NCBI GenBank assembly: GCA_947065955.1
Contig: CAMSXY010000084.1
Coordinates: forward strand, 1 to 5,635
Direction of reading: 5' to 3'
DNA from: an uncultured Caryophanales bacterium
GTDB lineage: Bacteria; Bacillota_I; Bacilli_A; RF39; UBA660
Length of the DNA: 5,635 nt
This document shows, piece after piece, positions 1 to 5,587 of the stretch. Made by a program: the position numbers and the translations under genes. How positions within the stretch are numbered: the first letter of the stretch is position 1; the number at the start of each line of letters is the position of its first letter. The notes below the pieces were generated by a model, which ran no database searches, had not been told where the DNA came from, and saw only the letters and a list, made by a program, of their open reading frames with translations.

Positions 1-607
1 TTAATCTTACTTGTATTTTATACTTCACACCTTGCTCTAAACTAGAAAAGGTTTTCGTAGAAAGATTTTCGGTTAAACTATCTCCACTCACCCAGGTAAC
101 ACTTTCTATATCTTCATTTTCTTTTGCAATTCGGTACTCGTGTTTTTTTATAAAACTTTCTTCCTCTAGATAACTGGTATAAAGTTTTATAGAATTAGTA
201 GTTACTTCTGTTGTAACACTTATAATCAAAGGCGAGGTTTCATCTAATAAATCGCAAGTTCCCTCTACAATTTTCAAATTGTCACTTGTTCCACTCGCAC
301 AATAGACCTCATTACTTACATTTTCAACTTTAATCGAATCTTCTTTTCGATAAATTTGTCCTGTTTTAAAAGTACTTTTATTGGTTATATCCAAATCAAA
401 AATACTTAGTTCGTCTTTTATTTCAAATCCATGTTCGGCCTCATAATTCGTATAGGCCTGAAAAAGCCTTAAGGTACTTGCTTTAAAAGCTCCAAGTCTA
501 CTTTCCTTAATTACACCATTTATCATAGGAATAGAAATAAGAGCAATAATCCCTAATATTACAATCACAGCTAATAATTCAATTAAGGTAAATCCTTTTT
601 TCTTCAT
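1..607 (-). CDS. Type IV pilin-like prepilin with fibronectin III-like C-terminal domain, 3'-truncated by window edge
   Basis: The frame opens at ATG 607-605 and stays open for 202 codons to the window edge, so the C-terminus is missing. The N-terminus is a textbook class III signal: the short basic leader MKKKG, cleavage expected between G5 and F6, then FTLIELLAVIVILGIIALIS with Glu at mature position 5 and one hydrophobic helix (about residues 6-29). This marks a type IV pilin, competence pseudopilin or type II secretion pseudopilin, processed by a prepilin peptidase and assembled at the membrane. Residues 30-120 form the pilin body, with C103 and C118 as a possible disulfide pair. From about residue 126 the pattern TSPLIIS...TTNSIKLYTS...LEQGVKYKIQVRL looks like a fibronectin type III strand arrangement, which suggests a surface-exposed adhesive tail (inference). 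An AAAGGAAG ribosome site (616-623) lies 8 bases upstream. The gene follows the nth terminator and is probably its own transcription unit. Confidence 0.88.
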   Translation of the reverse strand, partial: MKKKGFTLIELLAVIVILGIIALISIPMINGVIKESRLGAFKASTLRLFQAYTNYEAEHGFEIKDELSIFDLDITNKSTFKTGQIYRKEDSIKVENVSNEVYCASGTSDNLKIVEGTCDLLDETSPLIISVTTEVTTNSIKLYTSYLEEESFIKKHEYRIAKENEDIESVTWVSGDSLTENLSTKTFSSLEQGVKYKIQVRL

Positions 608-615
608 TCTCTACA

Positions 616-623
616 CTTCCTTT
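616..623 (-). promoter_or_regulatory. Ribosome binding site of the prepilin gene
   Basis: The minus strand reads AAAGGAAG here, 8 bases before ATG 607-605. It fixes that ATG as the start; the MKKKGFTLIE leader agrees. Confidence 0.75.
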
Positions 624-634
624 AGGTTCAATTT

Positions 635-661
635 ATCATAAATATCTCACCTTAAAAACAA
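635..661 (-). promoter_or_regulatory. Weak candidate promoter for the prepilin gene
   Basis: On the minus strand TATGAT (635-640, 5 of 6 to the -10 consensus) is preceded by TTGTTT (656-661, 3 of 6 to the -35 consensus), but the spacer is only 15 bp. The predicted transcript start would lie near 628, giving a leader of about 20 bases. The site sits just after the nth terminator, where a new promoter is needed. In DNA this AT-rich such matches occur by chance, so this is tentative. Confidence 0.3.
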
Positions 662-697
662 AAAAAAAGACATAATCTTTCAATTTATGTCTTTTTT
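660..697 (-). terminator. Intrinsic terminator of the dnaD-nth operon
   Basis: This is an inverted repeat of 13 bp: 663-675 (AAAAAAGACATAA) pairs with 685-697, around a 9-base loop (676-684). On the minus strand the stem is followed by nine T (complement of 660-668), so it ends transcripts coming from nth, whose stop codon lies about 90 bases upstream. The T and A runs on both sides make it symmetric, but no plus-strand gene reaches it. Confidence 0.88.
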
Positions 698-788
698 AAT
701 AAGAAATAAAGCAATATTTCTATACATTATAGTTTCTGTGAAAAAATTAAATACTAATTCTAAAATAGATTTTTAGATATTTTCTACA

Positions 789-1403
789 CTACTTATACTT
801 ACAAATATCCCTTATCCCACATTTCTCACAAAAAGGATTTTGTGCCTTACAATAATAACGACCAAACAATACAAGTTGATGGTGTAAACGCGATAGAGAA
901 TACTTTTTAAATACCTTCATCAATTTTGTTTCAATTGTATAAGGATCATCGCCCATTTTCGCAAGCCCTAACCGAATACTTACCCGAGCTACATGCGTAT
1001 CTACAGCTATACAATTTGTCTCATACAAATTACTTAAAACAACATTCGTAGTTTTTCTTCCAACACCGCTTAAACTTTCTAAATATACCCGATCATTAGG
1101 AACTTTTCCACCACAATCTGCTAACAAAGCCTGGGCAATCTTTATAATATTCTCAGCCTTTTTATTAAATGTTCCAATCGGTCTTATAATATTTTTAATA
1201 TCTTCTATATCCGCATCTTTTAAAGATTTTAAAGTAGGATACTTAGAAAAAAGAATACGAGTTACTTCATTTACTCTTTTATCCGTTGTTTGTGCACTAA
1301 GCATTACAGCAAGTAAAAGTTCATAATCTTTATCATATAAAAGTTCACACTTCGGATCTTCAATTAACTCATCTAAAAAAGAAACAATTTTATTCGCTTT
1401 CAT
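789..1403 (-). CDS. nth: Endonuclease III (DNA glycosylase/AP lyase)
   Basis: The 204-residue protein is the usual length for Nth, the base-excision repair enzyme that removes oxidised pyrimidines and cleaves the abasic site by beta-elimination. The helix-hairpin-helix LESLSGVGRKTTNVVLS (108-124) carries the catalytic Lys117 (equivalent of E. coli Lys120). VDTHV supplies the catalytic Asp135 (equivalent of Asp138). The C-terminus has the complete [4Fe-4S] ligand set C185-x6-C192-x2-C195-x5-C201. LSAQTTDKRVN (35-45) is the conserved substrate-pocket helix. The ATG at 1403-1401 lies inside the last codons of dnaD, giving a 14-base overlap and no strong Shine-Dalgarno site, so translation is probably coupled to dnaD. 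The dnaD-nth order is the same as in Bacillus subtilis. It is the last gene of its operon, before the terminator at 660-697. Confidence 0.97.
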   Translation of the reverse strand: MKANKIVSFLDELIEDPKCELLYDKDYELLLAVMLSAQTTDKRVNEVTRILFSKYPTLKSLKDADIEDIKNIIRPIGTFNKKAENIIKIAQALLADCGGKVPNDRVYLESLSGVGRKTTNVVLSNLYETNCIAVDTHVARVSIRLGLAKMGDDPYTIETKLMKVFKKYSLSRLHHQLVLFGRYYCKAQNPFCEKCGIRDICKYK

Positions 1404-2013
1404 TTAACCAATCATACTCCAATAATTCTTCTTTAACAACATTTTTTGGAGCCTCTTTCTTAAACTCCCTTATTCGTATTCCCTTTTTACTCCAATCCGC
1501 TAATATCTTATCAATGTATCTAAGACTTGTAACTTGATTTAAAATCGCTTCTTTTAAAGCCTCCTCTATCATTTCCTTGGAATATACCTCCATCCATTCA
1601 CGAATTTTTTCATATTCTATAGGTGATAGAGTTCTACCAAATTCAACTTCAAAAGTATCAAAAATATTTTTATCCACTTCCTGACATTTTTTTTCTTTCA
1701 TAATTAAAAAAGACAGTTTGTGATAAAATGGATCTATGTTTATAATCTCCGCCCTTTTTTCATTTTCCACTCTAGAATCAAGTGTAATAACTCCCTTTTC
1801 ACAAAGAGAATTAATCAAAATAATAACTTCACTTGTTTCATAACCAAAAAATTGGGCAATTTTCTTTGGATTAAAATAAAGATCCGACTCATTCAAAAAA
1901 AAGATAAGTAAAAGAAGTTCTTTTTCATTTAGTTTTAACTCTTTATATTTTGTTAACAAAATTCCTGGAAAAGAATAGTTTTGTTTCAATAATAAAATGA
2001 TTTTTTCATTCAT
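1390..2013 (-). CDS. dnaD: DNA replication initiation protein DnaD
   Basis: DnaD acts with DnaA, DnaB and DnaI to load the replicative helicase at oriC and at stalled forks in low-GC Gram-positives. From ATG 2013 the protein has 207 residues. Residues 1-95 fit the N-terminal winged-helix domain (KELLLLIFFLNESDLYFNPKKIAQFFGYETSEVI...). Residues 116-178 fit the C-terminal DnaB/DnaD domain, ending in the diagnostic YxxxIxxxW motif (Y166, I170, W174). The frame can be extended to GTG 2022 or TTG 2025. I chose ATG 2013-2011 because GGTGAT (2018-2023), complementary to the 16S tail, lies 4 bases before it; ATG 2019 is also possible. The stop overlaps nth by 14 bases. The gap to the preceding gene is 33 bases. 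Confidence 0.93.
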   Translation of the reverse strand: MNEKIILLLKQNYSFPGILLTKYKELKLNEKELLLLIFFLNESDLYFNPKKIAQFFGYETSEVIILINSLCEKGVITLDSRVENEKRAEIINIDPFYHKLSFLIMKEKKCQEVDKNIFDTFEVEFGRTLSPIEYEKIREWMEVYSKEMIEEALKEAILNQVTSLRYIDKILADWSKKGIRIREFKKEAPKNVVKEELLEYDWLNESE

Positions 2014-2017
2014 TTCC

Positions 2018-2058
2018 ATCACCAACTTTATTATAACGTATTTTTTTTAATTTGTATA
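2018..2058 (-). promoter_or_regulatory. Candidate promoter and ribosome site before dnaD
   Basis: On the minus strand a perfect TATAAT (2030-2035) follows TATACA (2053-2058, 4 of 6 to TTGACA) with a 17-bp spacer. Transcription would start near 2023, right at the GGTGAT ribosome site (2018-2023), so the leader would be only about 10 bases. It could give dnaD-nth a promoter of its own, but read-through from cca is equally possible. Confidence 0.35.
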
Positions 2059-2703
2059 TCCTATTTTAGGAACAATAGAAATATCATACTTTTTATCTAA
2101 AACTTTTACAGTAATATATTGATTATGAACTGTATAAGAGTCAATCCATTTCTCATAAAGGTTTTTAAGTAAATCGGCATTTCCATTTTCTTCTAAAAAC
2201 AAAAGTTGAATATCATCTGATAAATCAATTTCTTTCGAAAAATTCAATAAATAAACAAAATCACATTCGGAAAAATCTGTATTTTTTCCATCATTATAAA
2301 TACAAAAATATTGATCCTTTACCTGCATACGAATTAAATCCTCTCTTCGATCTATTTTGAGAAAAGTATTTTTTAAAGAATTTTGAAATAACTGAGAAGA
2401 TTTTCCAAAAATATTTATTTTTCGATCAAAAGTAGTATATACATCTACTATTTTATTAGCACCAAATAACTCCAAATTTTTTTTAAGAGATATAAAATTA
2501 TGATAGTCAAACAAAAAAAGAACATGTTGATCATTTTGGCTAATCAAAAGACCTTTATTATCCGAATCGGATAAAAGAGTAATTCCGATCTCATCTTTCT
2601 TTAAATTTAAATAAATTTTTTCTAAAAAAACACCTTCGATTTTACTTTTATAAGAAAAAATACAAAAAAATACTAAAGAAACTAACAAAAAAAACCTTTT
2701 CAT
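2047..2703 (-). CDS. Membrane-anchored or secreted protein of unknown function
   Basis: I do not recognise this protein from its motifs. From ATG 2703 it has 218 residues: a basic start and one hydrophobic segment (about 3-17, MKRFFLLVSLVFFCIFSYK), with no lipobox, so an uncleaved anchor or a signal peptide. The rest is soluble and strand-rich. Residues 38-98 alternate strand and helix (EIGITLL..., KGLLIS, HVLFLFD, LKKNLELFGANKIVDVYTT), vaguely like the start of the ComEC-type metallo-beta-lactamase fold, but there is no HxHxDH metal site, so this is only a hypothesis. The frame opens earlier at GTG 2715, but AGGGTG (2713-2718) nine bases before ATG 2703 decides the start. The UAG stop of cca (2720-2722) is two bases upstream of the GGG of that site, implying one transcript with cca. 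Confidence 0.75.
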   Translation of the reverse strand: MKRFFLLVSLVFFCIFSYKSKIEGVFLEKIYLNLKKDEIGITLLSDSDNKGLLISQNDQHVLFLFDYHNFISLKKNLELFGANKIVDVYTTFDRKINIFGKSSQLFQNSLKNTFLKIDRREDLIRMQVKDQYFCIYNDGKNTDFSECDFVYLLNFSKEIDLSDDIQLLFLEENGNADLLKNLYEKWIDSYTVHNQYITVKVLDKKYDISIVPKIGYTN

Positions 2704-2712
2704 AAAAAAACA

Positions 2713-2718
2713 CACCCT
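2713..2718 (-). promoter_or_regulatory. Ribosome binding site of the 218-residue membrane protein gene
   Basis: The minus strand reads AGGGTG directly next to, and partly in, the UAG stop of cca. It lies nine bases before ATG 2703-2701, separated by a T tract. It favours the ATG over the upstream GTG, which lies inside the site itself. Confidence 0.6.
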
Positions 2719-2719
2719 A

Positions 2720-3802
2720 CTATAAAGTATGTTTCAAAAAAAGTTTTATTTCTTCTTTTTCGTTTTTCAATTGTCCATTTAAAATATTTTGCTCTAATAT
2801 TTCAAAAACATCTTTTAAATAGAATCCAGCCTTTTTTTGATAAATTAAACAAATCTCAGAAGTAGAAATAGCAAGATCACTTCTTTTATGAATAGTTAAA
2901 TTATTATAAGCTTTTAAAACATAAGATCGATCAATTTTTTTTATATCAGCTACTATTAAACAAAGAAAAAGATCATACCGATAAAGAACTATAGGAGAAA
3001 AAAGATCCAACTTCATTAAATCTTGAATTTTTTTCATATCTTTTCTTTCCTTCTTAGAAAAAGGATAATGAGAACTCATAGATAATTGACTATAAATCCC
3101 TATCAACTCTGTTACAACGATCTTTTCTTTAGGAAAGATTTCTAGAACATCAAAAAGATCACAATTTTTTAATAATTCTAGACCATAAGCTACATAAGAA
3201 CTAGAAAAAATTTTATCAAGTTCCTGTTTTTTTCGAAAATAAGACAAAGATCTTATAAGATCACGATGTTTCAAAATAACTTGAAAAATTTCTAAATCCA
3301 ACGTAAAATTTAAAGTCGTTGCAAAACGAATCGCTCTAAGCATTCGAAGAGAATCTTCCTTTAATTTTTTTTCTACATCCCCCACTACACGAACAACTCG
3401 ATTTTCTAAATCCCTTTTCGCACCTAGTAAATCTATAAAATTTCCCTTAGAATCTATACAAAGTGTATTTATTATAAAATCTCTTCTTTTTAAATCCAAT
3501 AATAAATCATCAACATATTGAATAATAGGAAATCGATGATTTTGATAAGTTTTTTCTTCCCGAAAAGTAGTGATTTCAAAGGAAAGTTGCTTATAAAACA
3601 AAATAATAGATCCATATCCTTGATTTTTTAAAGGTATATTTTGAAATATTTTGCTTAATTCTTCTGGTTTGGCAGAGGTACAAATATCAATATCAAAACT
3701 TTCTAAATGTAAGTAACGATCTCTTGGATACCCTCCTACTAAAAAAGCTTTGTAACCAAATGATTCAATTTTCAAAAGGATTTCAAGTGCAATATTATAC
3801 AT
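2720..3802 (-). CDS. cca: CCA tRNA nucleotidyltransferase (class II)
   Basis: This enzyme adds or repairs the 3'-terminal CCA of tRNAs from CTP and ATP without a nucleic acid template. The class II motifs appear in order in 360 residues: motif A LVGGYPRDRYL (21-31) with catalytic D37 and D39 in FDIDICT; motif B DLKRRDFIINTL (103-114); motif C DLLGAKRDLENRVVR (124-138); motif D EDSLRMLRAIRFA (149-161), where D150 and R153 are the residues that pair with the incoming base. The C-terminal half is the poorly conserved helical body and tail. It is somewhat shorter than the Bacillus enzyme (about 397). The N-terminus MYNIALEILLKIESFGYKAF is normal for the family, so ATG 3802 is right even though no Shine-Dalgarno sequence precedes it. 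The gene lies 28 bases after hup, beyond a terminator. A bacterial poly(A) polymerase is the alternative, less likely in this lineage. Confidence 0.95.
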   Translation of the reverse strand: MYNIALEILLKIESFGYKAFLVGGYPRDRYLHLESFDIDICTSAKPEELSKIFQNIPLKNQGYGSIILFYKQLSFEITTFREEKTYQNHRFPIIQYVDDLLLDLKRRDFIINTLCIDSKGNFIDLLGAKRDLENRVVRVVGDVEKKLKEDSLRMLRAIRFATTLNFTLDLEIFQVILKHRDLIRSLSYFRKKQELDKIFSSSYVAYGLELLKNCDLFDVLEIFPKEKIVVTELIGIYSQLSMSSHYPFSKKERKDMKKIQDLMKLDLFSPIVLYRYDLFLCLIVADIKKIDRSYVLKAYNNLTIHKRSDLAISTSEICLIYQKKAGFYLKDVFEILEQNILNGQLKNEKEEIKLFLKHTL

Positions 3803-3811
3803 AATTCTATC

Positions 3812-3832
3812 AAAAAAAGGCTCTTAAGCCTT
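3812..3832 (-). terminator. Intrinsic terminator of hup, overlapping its stop codon
   Basis: The minus strand reads AAGGCT-TAAG-AGCCTT (3832-3817), a 6-bp stem with three G-C pairs and a 4-base loop, followed by seven T (3818-3812). The first two bases of the stem are the last two bases of the hup UAA (3833-3831). It lies only 9 bases before the cca start, so it probably stops most hup transcripts and lets a fraction continue into cca. Confidence 0.75.
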
Positions 3833-4103
3833 AATTTAATGCATCTTTTAATTTTGAACCAGCTTTAATTGTTACAGCAACTCTTGCAGGAATTTTAACA
3901 GTTTCACCAGTTCTTGGATTACGTCCAGTTTTAGCTTCTTTCTTTTTAGAAGCGAAAGTACAGAATCCTGTTAAAGTTACTTTACCTTCTTTTTTTAAAC
4001 CTTCAATAACCCCGTTCATCATAGCCTCTAATGCACGAGTAGAATCAGCTTTTGTTAAACCTGTTTCCTCTGCGATAAAACTCACTAAATCATTTTTTGT
4101 CAT
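3831..4103 (-). CDS. hup: HU family DNA-binding protein
   Basis: HU is the small homodimeric nucleoid protein that bends DNA without sequence specificity. The protein has 90 residues from ATG 4103, the standard HU length. It shows the helical dimerisation half MTKNDLVSFIAEETGLTKADSTRALEAM, then the family signature GFCTFASKKKEAKTGRNPRTGE (46-67), in which P63 is the arm-tip proline that intercalates in DNA, then IPARVAVTIKAGSKLKDALN. The frame extends up to ATG 4121, but the strong GGGAGGT ribosome site (4113-4119) lies inside that extension, 9 bases before ATG 4103, so the shorter start is correct. It has a good promoter with an A-tract element upstream and a terminator at its stop codon, consistent with high, monocistronic expression. 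HU is the call over IHF because a low-GC Bacillota normally has only HU. Confidence 0.97.
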   Translation of the reverse strand: MTKNDLVSFIAEETGLTKADSTRALEAMMNGVIEGLKKEGKVTLTGFCTFASKKKEAKTGRNPRTGETVKIPARVAVTIKAGSKLKDALN

Positions 4104-4112
4104 AATTATTAT

Positions 4113-4119
4113 ACCTCCC
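4113..4119 (-). promoter_or_regulatory. Ribosome binding site of hup
   Basis: The minus strand reads GGGAGGT, nine bases before ATG 4103-4101. It rules out the in-frame ATG at 4121 as the start. Confidence 0.88.
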
Positions 4120-4149
4120 ATATATATAAGCTACTTTGCTTACAATCTA

Positions 4150-4178
4150 AGAATACCATCTTTTACAAGGAAATGCAA
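4150..4178 (-). promoter_or_regulatory. hup promoter with extended -10
   Basis: On the minus strand TTGCAT (4173-4178) is followed after 17 bp by TATTCT (4150-4155), preceded by TGG (4158-4156), an extended -10. Transcription should start near 4143, giving a leader of about 40 bases. The -35 matches only in TTG, so the extended -10 and the upstream A tracts probably carry the strength. A second possible -10 in TATATATAT (4119-4127) is rejected because it would start inside the ribosome site. Confidence 0.6.
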
Positions 4179-4180
4179 TA

Positions 4181-4207
4181 TTTTTTCTTTTTTTTTATTG
4201 TTTTTTT
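4181..4207 (-). promoter_or_regulatory. A-tract UP-like element upstream of the hup promoter
   Basis: Three runs of A on the minus strand (complements of T runs at 4181-4186, 4188-4196 and 4201-4207) begin right behind the -35 box. With a start near 4143 they fall at about -38 to -64, where the RNA polymerase alpha C-terminal domains bind UP elements. The runs may also curve the DNA. Confidence 0.5.
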
Positions 4208-4226
4208 ATGTAAAATGCCTTATACA
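4198..4226 (+). promoter_or_regulatory. Weak candidate promoter for the small plus-strand gene
   Basis: TTGTTT (4198-4203) and TATACA (4221-4226) are separated by 17 bp and match 3 of 6 and 4 of 6 consensus positions. The predicted start near 4233 gives a leader of about 30 bases. It overlaps the A tracts of the divergent hup promoter, so the two could compete. Confidence 0.3.
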
Positions 4227-4265
4227 AAAGAAAAAAACTTTCATATTTTATAGTAGGTGGTTTAT

Positions 4266-4445
4266 ATGGGAAGAAATAACTGGTGGAGATGCCGAGGAAA
4301 ATGGTTTATTATCTTCTTTCTTTTCTCAACTTTATTTTTCTATCAATTACTTTTAACGTTCTTTTTTATAACAAGATTTAATTTATTTTTACTATTTATT
4401 TTTTGGATACTTATTTTACTTTCCATTTTTCGGATAATATGGTGA
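4266..4445 (+). CDS. Small hydrophobic membrane protein, unknown function
   Basis: The predicted protein has 59 residues and I do not recognise it. It starts with a basic, Trp-rich head (MGRNNWWRCRGKW) followed by two very hydrophobic segments, about 13-35 and 39-56, separated by the short TRFN turn: a two-helix hairpin in the membrane by appearance. The start ATG 4266 has AGGTGG (4255-4260) five bases upstream, a good ribosome site; the in-frame GTG at 4257 lies within it. It is the only plus-strand gene. It diverges from hup and its last 30 bases overlap the end of the kinase-like gene on the other strand. Caution: T-rich DNA translates to Phe/Leu/Ile by default, so the hydrophobicity itself proves little; the ribosome site and the non-T-rich head are the real support. 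Confidence 0.5.
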   Translation: MGRNNWWRCRGKWFIIFFLFSTLFFYQLLLTFFFITRFNLFLLFIFWILILLSIFRIIW

Positions 4446-5309
4446 AATAAAGCGATCTGTTTTATACAAATAATCAATTTTTTCACTAATCTCATGACAC
4501 ATATCAAATTCGTTTTTTTTAAATTCAATCTTATCTGGAAGAGAAATTAAGATAAAAAAAAGTTTTCTTTCATCCTCGGAAAGCGGATAACTATTTTCAT
4601 ATCTTTTTAATATCTCACTAAAATCAAATTCTAAAAAGTGATTCCTATAAAGTTTATATAAATCAAAAATAGGAATATCAATTTTTGATTTATCCCAATT
4701 GATAAGATAAGAATTATGATTTCGAATAAAATGACTTAAATTTAAGTTATTATGTAAAACAACCATGCGTTGTTTTCTTTTTTCTTTTACCATAGTATAC
4801 CAAACTTCTATTTCCTTTTTACAAAAATACAAAGAAGAGTAAACTTTACTAATATTTCTAACTAACAAATACTCACTAGGAGACATATAGACTTTGCTTT
4901 CAATTGTAGTGATAATATCGTCATAATAACTCCCTAAATAAAGAATATTATTTTCAATATCTTCATAGATCTTTTTATAATCGTCTTCATCTACTTCTCT
5001 ATAGTGTGTCGTTTTATTGTGTAAAAGCGTAACCAAATCTACTAAATCCAATATCTTTTGTTCATCTGGCATAGAAATTTCTTCAATATATTCGGTTATT
5101 TCATAATTCTCATCATTAGAAGTAATAATCTTGGGATAATATCCAAAAGTTCTTGCGTTTAAATATTGATAAATGGGAGTATTATCGATTCTTTTTTCTT
5201 TTACGACATAAGAACCTTTTTCGGTTTCAACAACCATAACCTTTCCCATTTTTTGATAACGAAATGGCTTTAAATCATATTTCTTTAATACCTCTCGAAC
5301 CTCTTTCAT
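4416..5309 (-). CDS. YsxE/CotS-like spore coat protein with kinase (APH-like) fold, probable pseudokinase
   Basis: The 297-residue protein has the layout of the CotS/YutH/YsxE group of aminoglycoside-phosphotransferase-like proteins of the spore coat. The N-lobe contains a strand pair and a possible beta-3 lysine, K37 in YVVKEK. The C-lobe contains LHNNLNLSHFI (185-195), where the family's catalytic loop HGDxHxxN would be, and LINWDKSKIDIPIFDLYKLY (202-221), where IDxD is expected. The catalytic Asp is N188 (or N187), the metal-binding Asn is H193 and the Asp of the third motif is N204, so phosphotransfer looks unlikely. The start overlaps the stop of the LysM gene by ATGA without a clear ribosome site, so the two are probably translationally coupled. 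B. subtilis has the same pair, spoVID-ysxE, used in spore coat encasement. I see no terminator after it. Family assignment is from motifs and context; a substrate cannot be given. Confidence 0.8.
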   Translation of the reverse strand: MKEVREVLKKYDLKPFRYQKMGKVMVVETEKGSYVVKEKRIDNTPIYQYLNARTFGYYPKIITSNDENYEITEYIEEISMPDEQKILDLVDLVTLLHNKTTHYREVDEDDYKKIYEDIENNILYLGSYYDDIITTIESKVYMSPSEYLLVRNISKVYSSLYFCKKEIEVWYTMVKEKRKQRMVVLHNNLNLSHFIRNHNSYLINWDKSKIDIPIFDLYKLYRNHFLEFDFSEILKRYENSYPLSEDERKLFFILISLPDKIEFKKNEFDMCHEISEKIDYLYKTDRFISPYYPKNGK

Positions 5310-5587
5310 TTGCTTGGTATAATAAGTTTATCCCCAATCTTAATTTCTTTTAAATTATTATATTTTTCCAGTTCTTCACGAGCTATCGTATATTTTACCA
5401 AAATACTTTCAATAGTATCTTCCTCTCTTACAATATATACCTTGTAAGAAGCATAATTTTCCATTTTATCATCAAAACTATCAAAAATCGATTTTACTTC
5501 GGGAACGGTACTTTCAACAGATAAAGCCCCTTGTATATCCATTTTTCTATCCCTTTCTGTTTGTATTTCTCTTTTTTCTTCAAAAAC
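5306..5587 (-). CDS. spoVID: C-terminal LysM region of a SpoVID-like spore coat morphogenetic protein, 5'-truncated
   Basis: The frame ends at TGA 5308-5306 and stays open to 5587, the last genomic base before adapter sequence, giving 93 residues. The last 46 form a LysM domain: YKVYIVREEDTIESILVKYTI...LEKYNNLKEIKIGDKLIIPSK, with the typical start V-x-x-x-D-T, the middle I-x-x-x-Y, and the ending I-G-D-K-L-I-I-P. SpoVID is the coat encasement protein of the forespore surface. Its C-terminal LysM contacts SafA, and it sits directly before ysxE in Bacillus. The same order and an ATGA overlap with the next gene are seen here, which is the main argument for SpoVID over another LysM protein. The first in-frame ATG is at 5542, with AAAGGGAT upstream, so a free-standing 78-residue protein is the alternative. 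The open, charged upstream residues VFEEKREIQTERDRK favour a longer protein cut by the contig end. Confidence 0.75.
   Translation of the reverse strand, partial: VFEEKREIQTERDRKMDIQGALSVESTVPEVKSIFDSFDDKMENYASYKVYIVREEDTIESILVKYTIAREELEKYNNLKEIKIGDKLIIPSK

Noticed and set aside
628..653. Three-codon leader frame (M-I-N-stop, 628-639) with an AAGGTGA site (647-653) before the prepilin gene
   Set aside because: Tempting as a leader peptide, but such mini-frames are common by chance in AT-rich DNA and there is no attenuator hairpin after it.
1720..1911. Plus-strand open frame of 63 codons
   Set aside because: It lies fully inside dnaD on the opposite strand, has no ribosome site, and its basic, Asn-rich peptide is what antisense AT-rich DNA gives.
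4104..4121. Longer HU start at ATG 4121 (MGGIII extension)
   Set aside because: The extension contains the ribosome site for ATG 4103 and HU proteins normally start at the MTKNDL-type sequence.
4226..4240. Possible hairpin AAAG...CTTT in the hup upstream region as terminator of the kinase-like gene
   Set aside because: Only four weak base pairs and no G-C core; not a credible terminator.
4343..4528. Minus-strand open frame of 61 codons
   Set aside because: It overlaps the end of the kinase-like gene in another frame and has no family resemblance; it is a shadow of that gene.
1..5587. Mycoplasma-type code with UGA as Trp
   Set aside because: Trp codons in DnaD, the kinase-like protein and others are TGG, and TGA ends the LysM gene exactly at the ATGA overlap.
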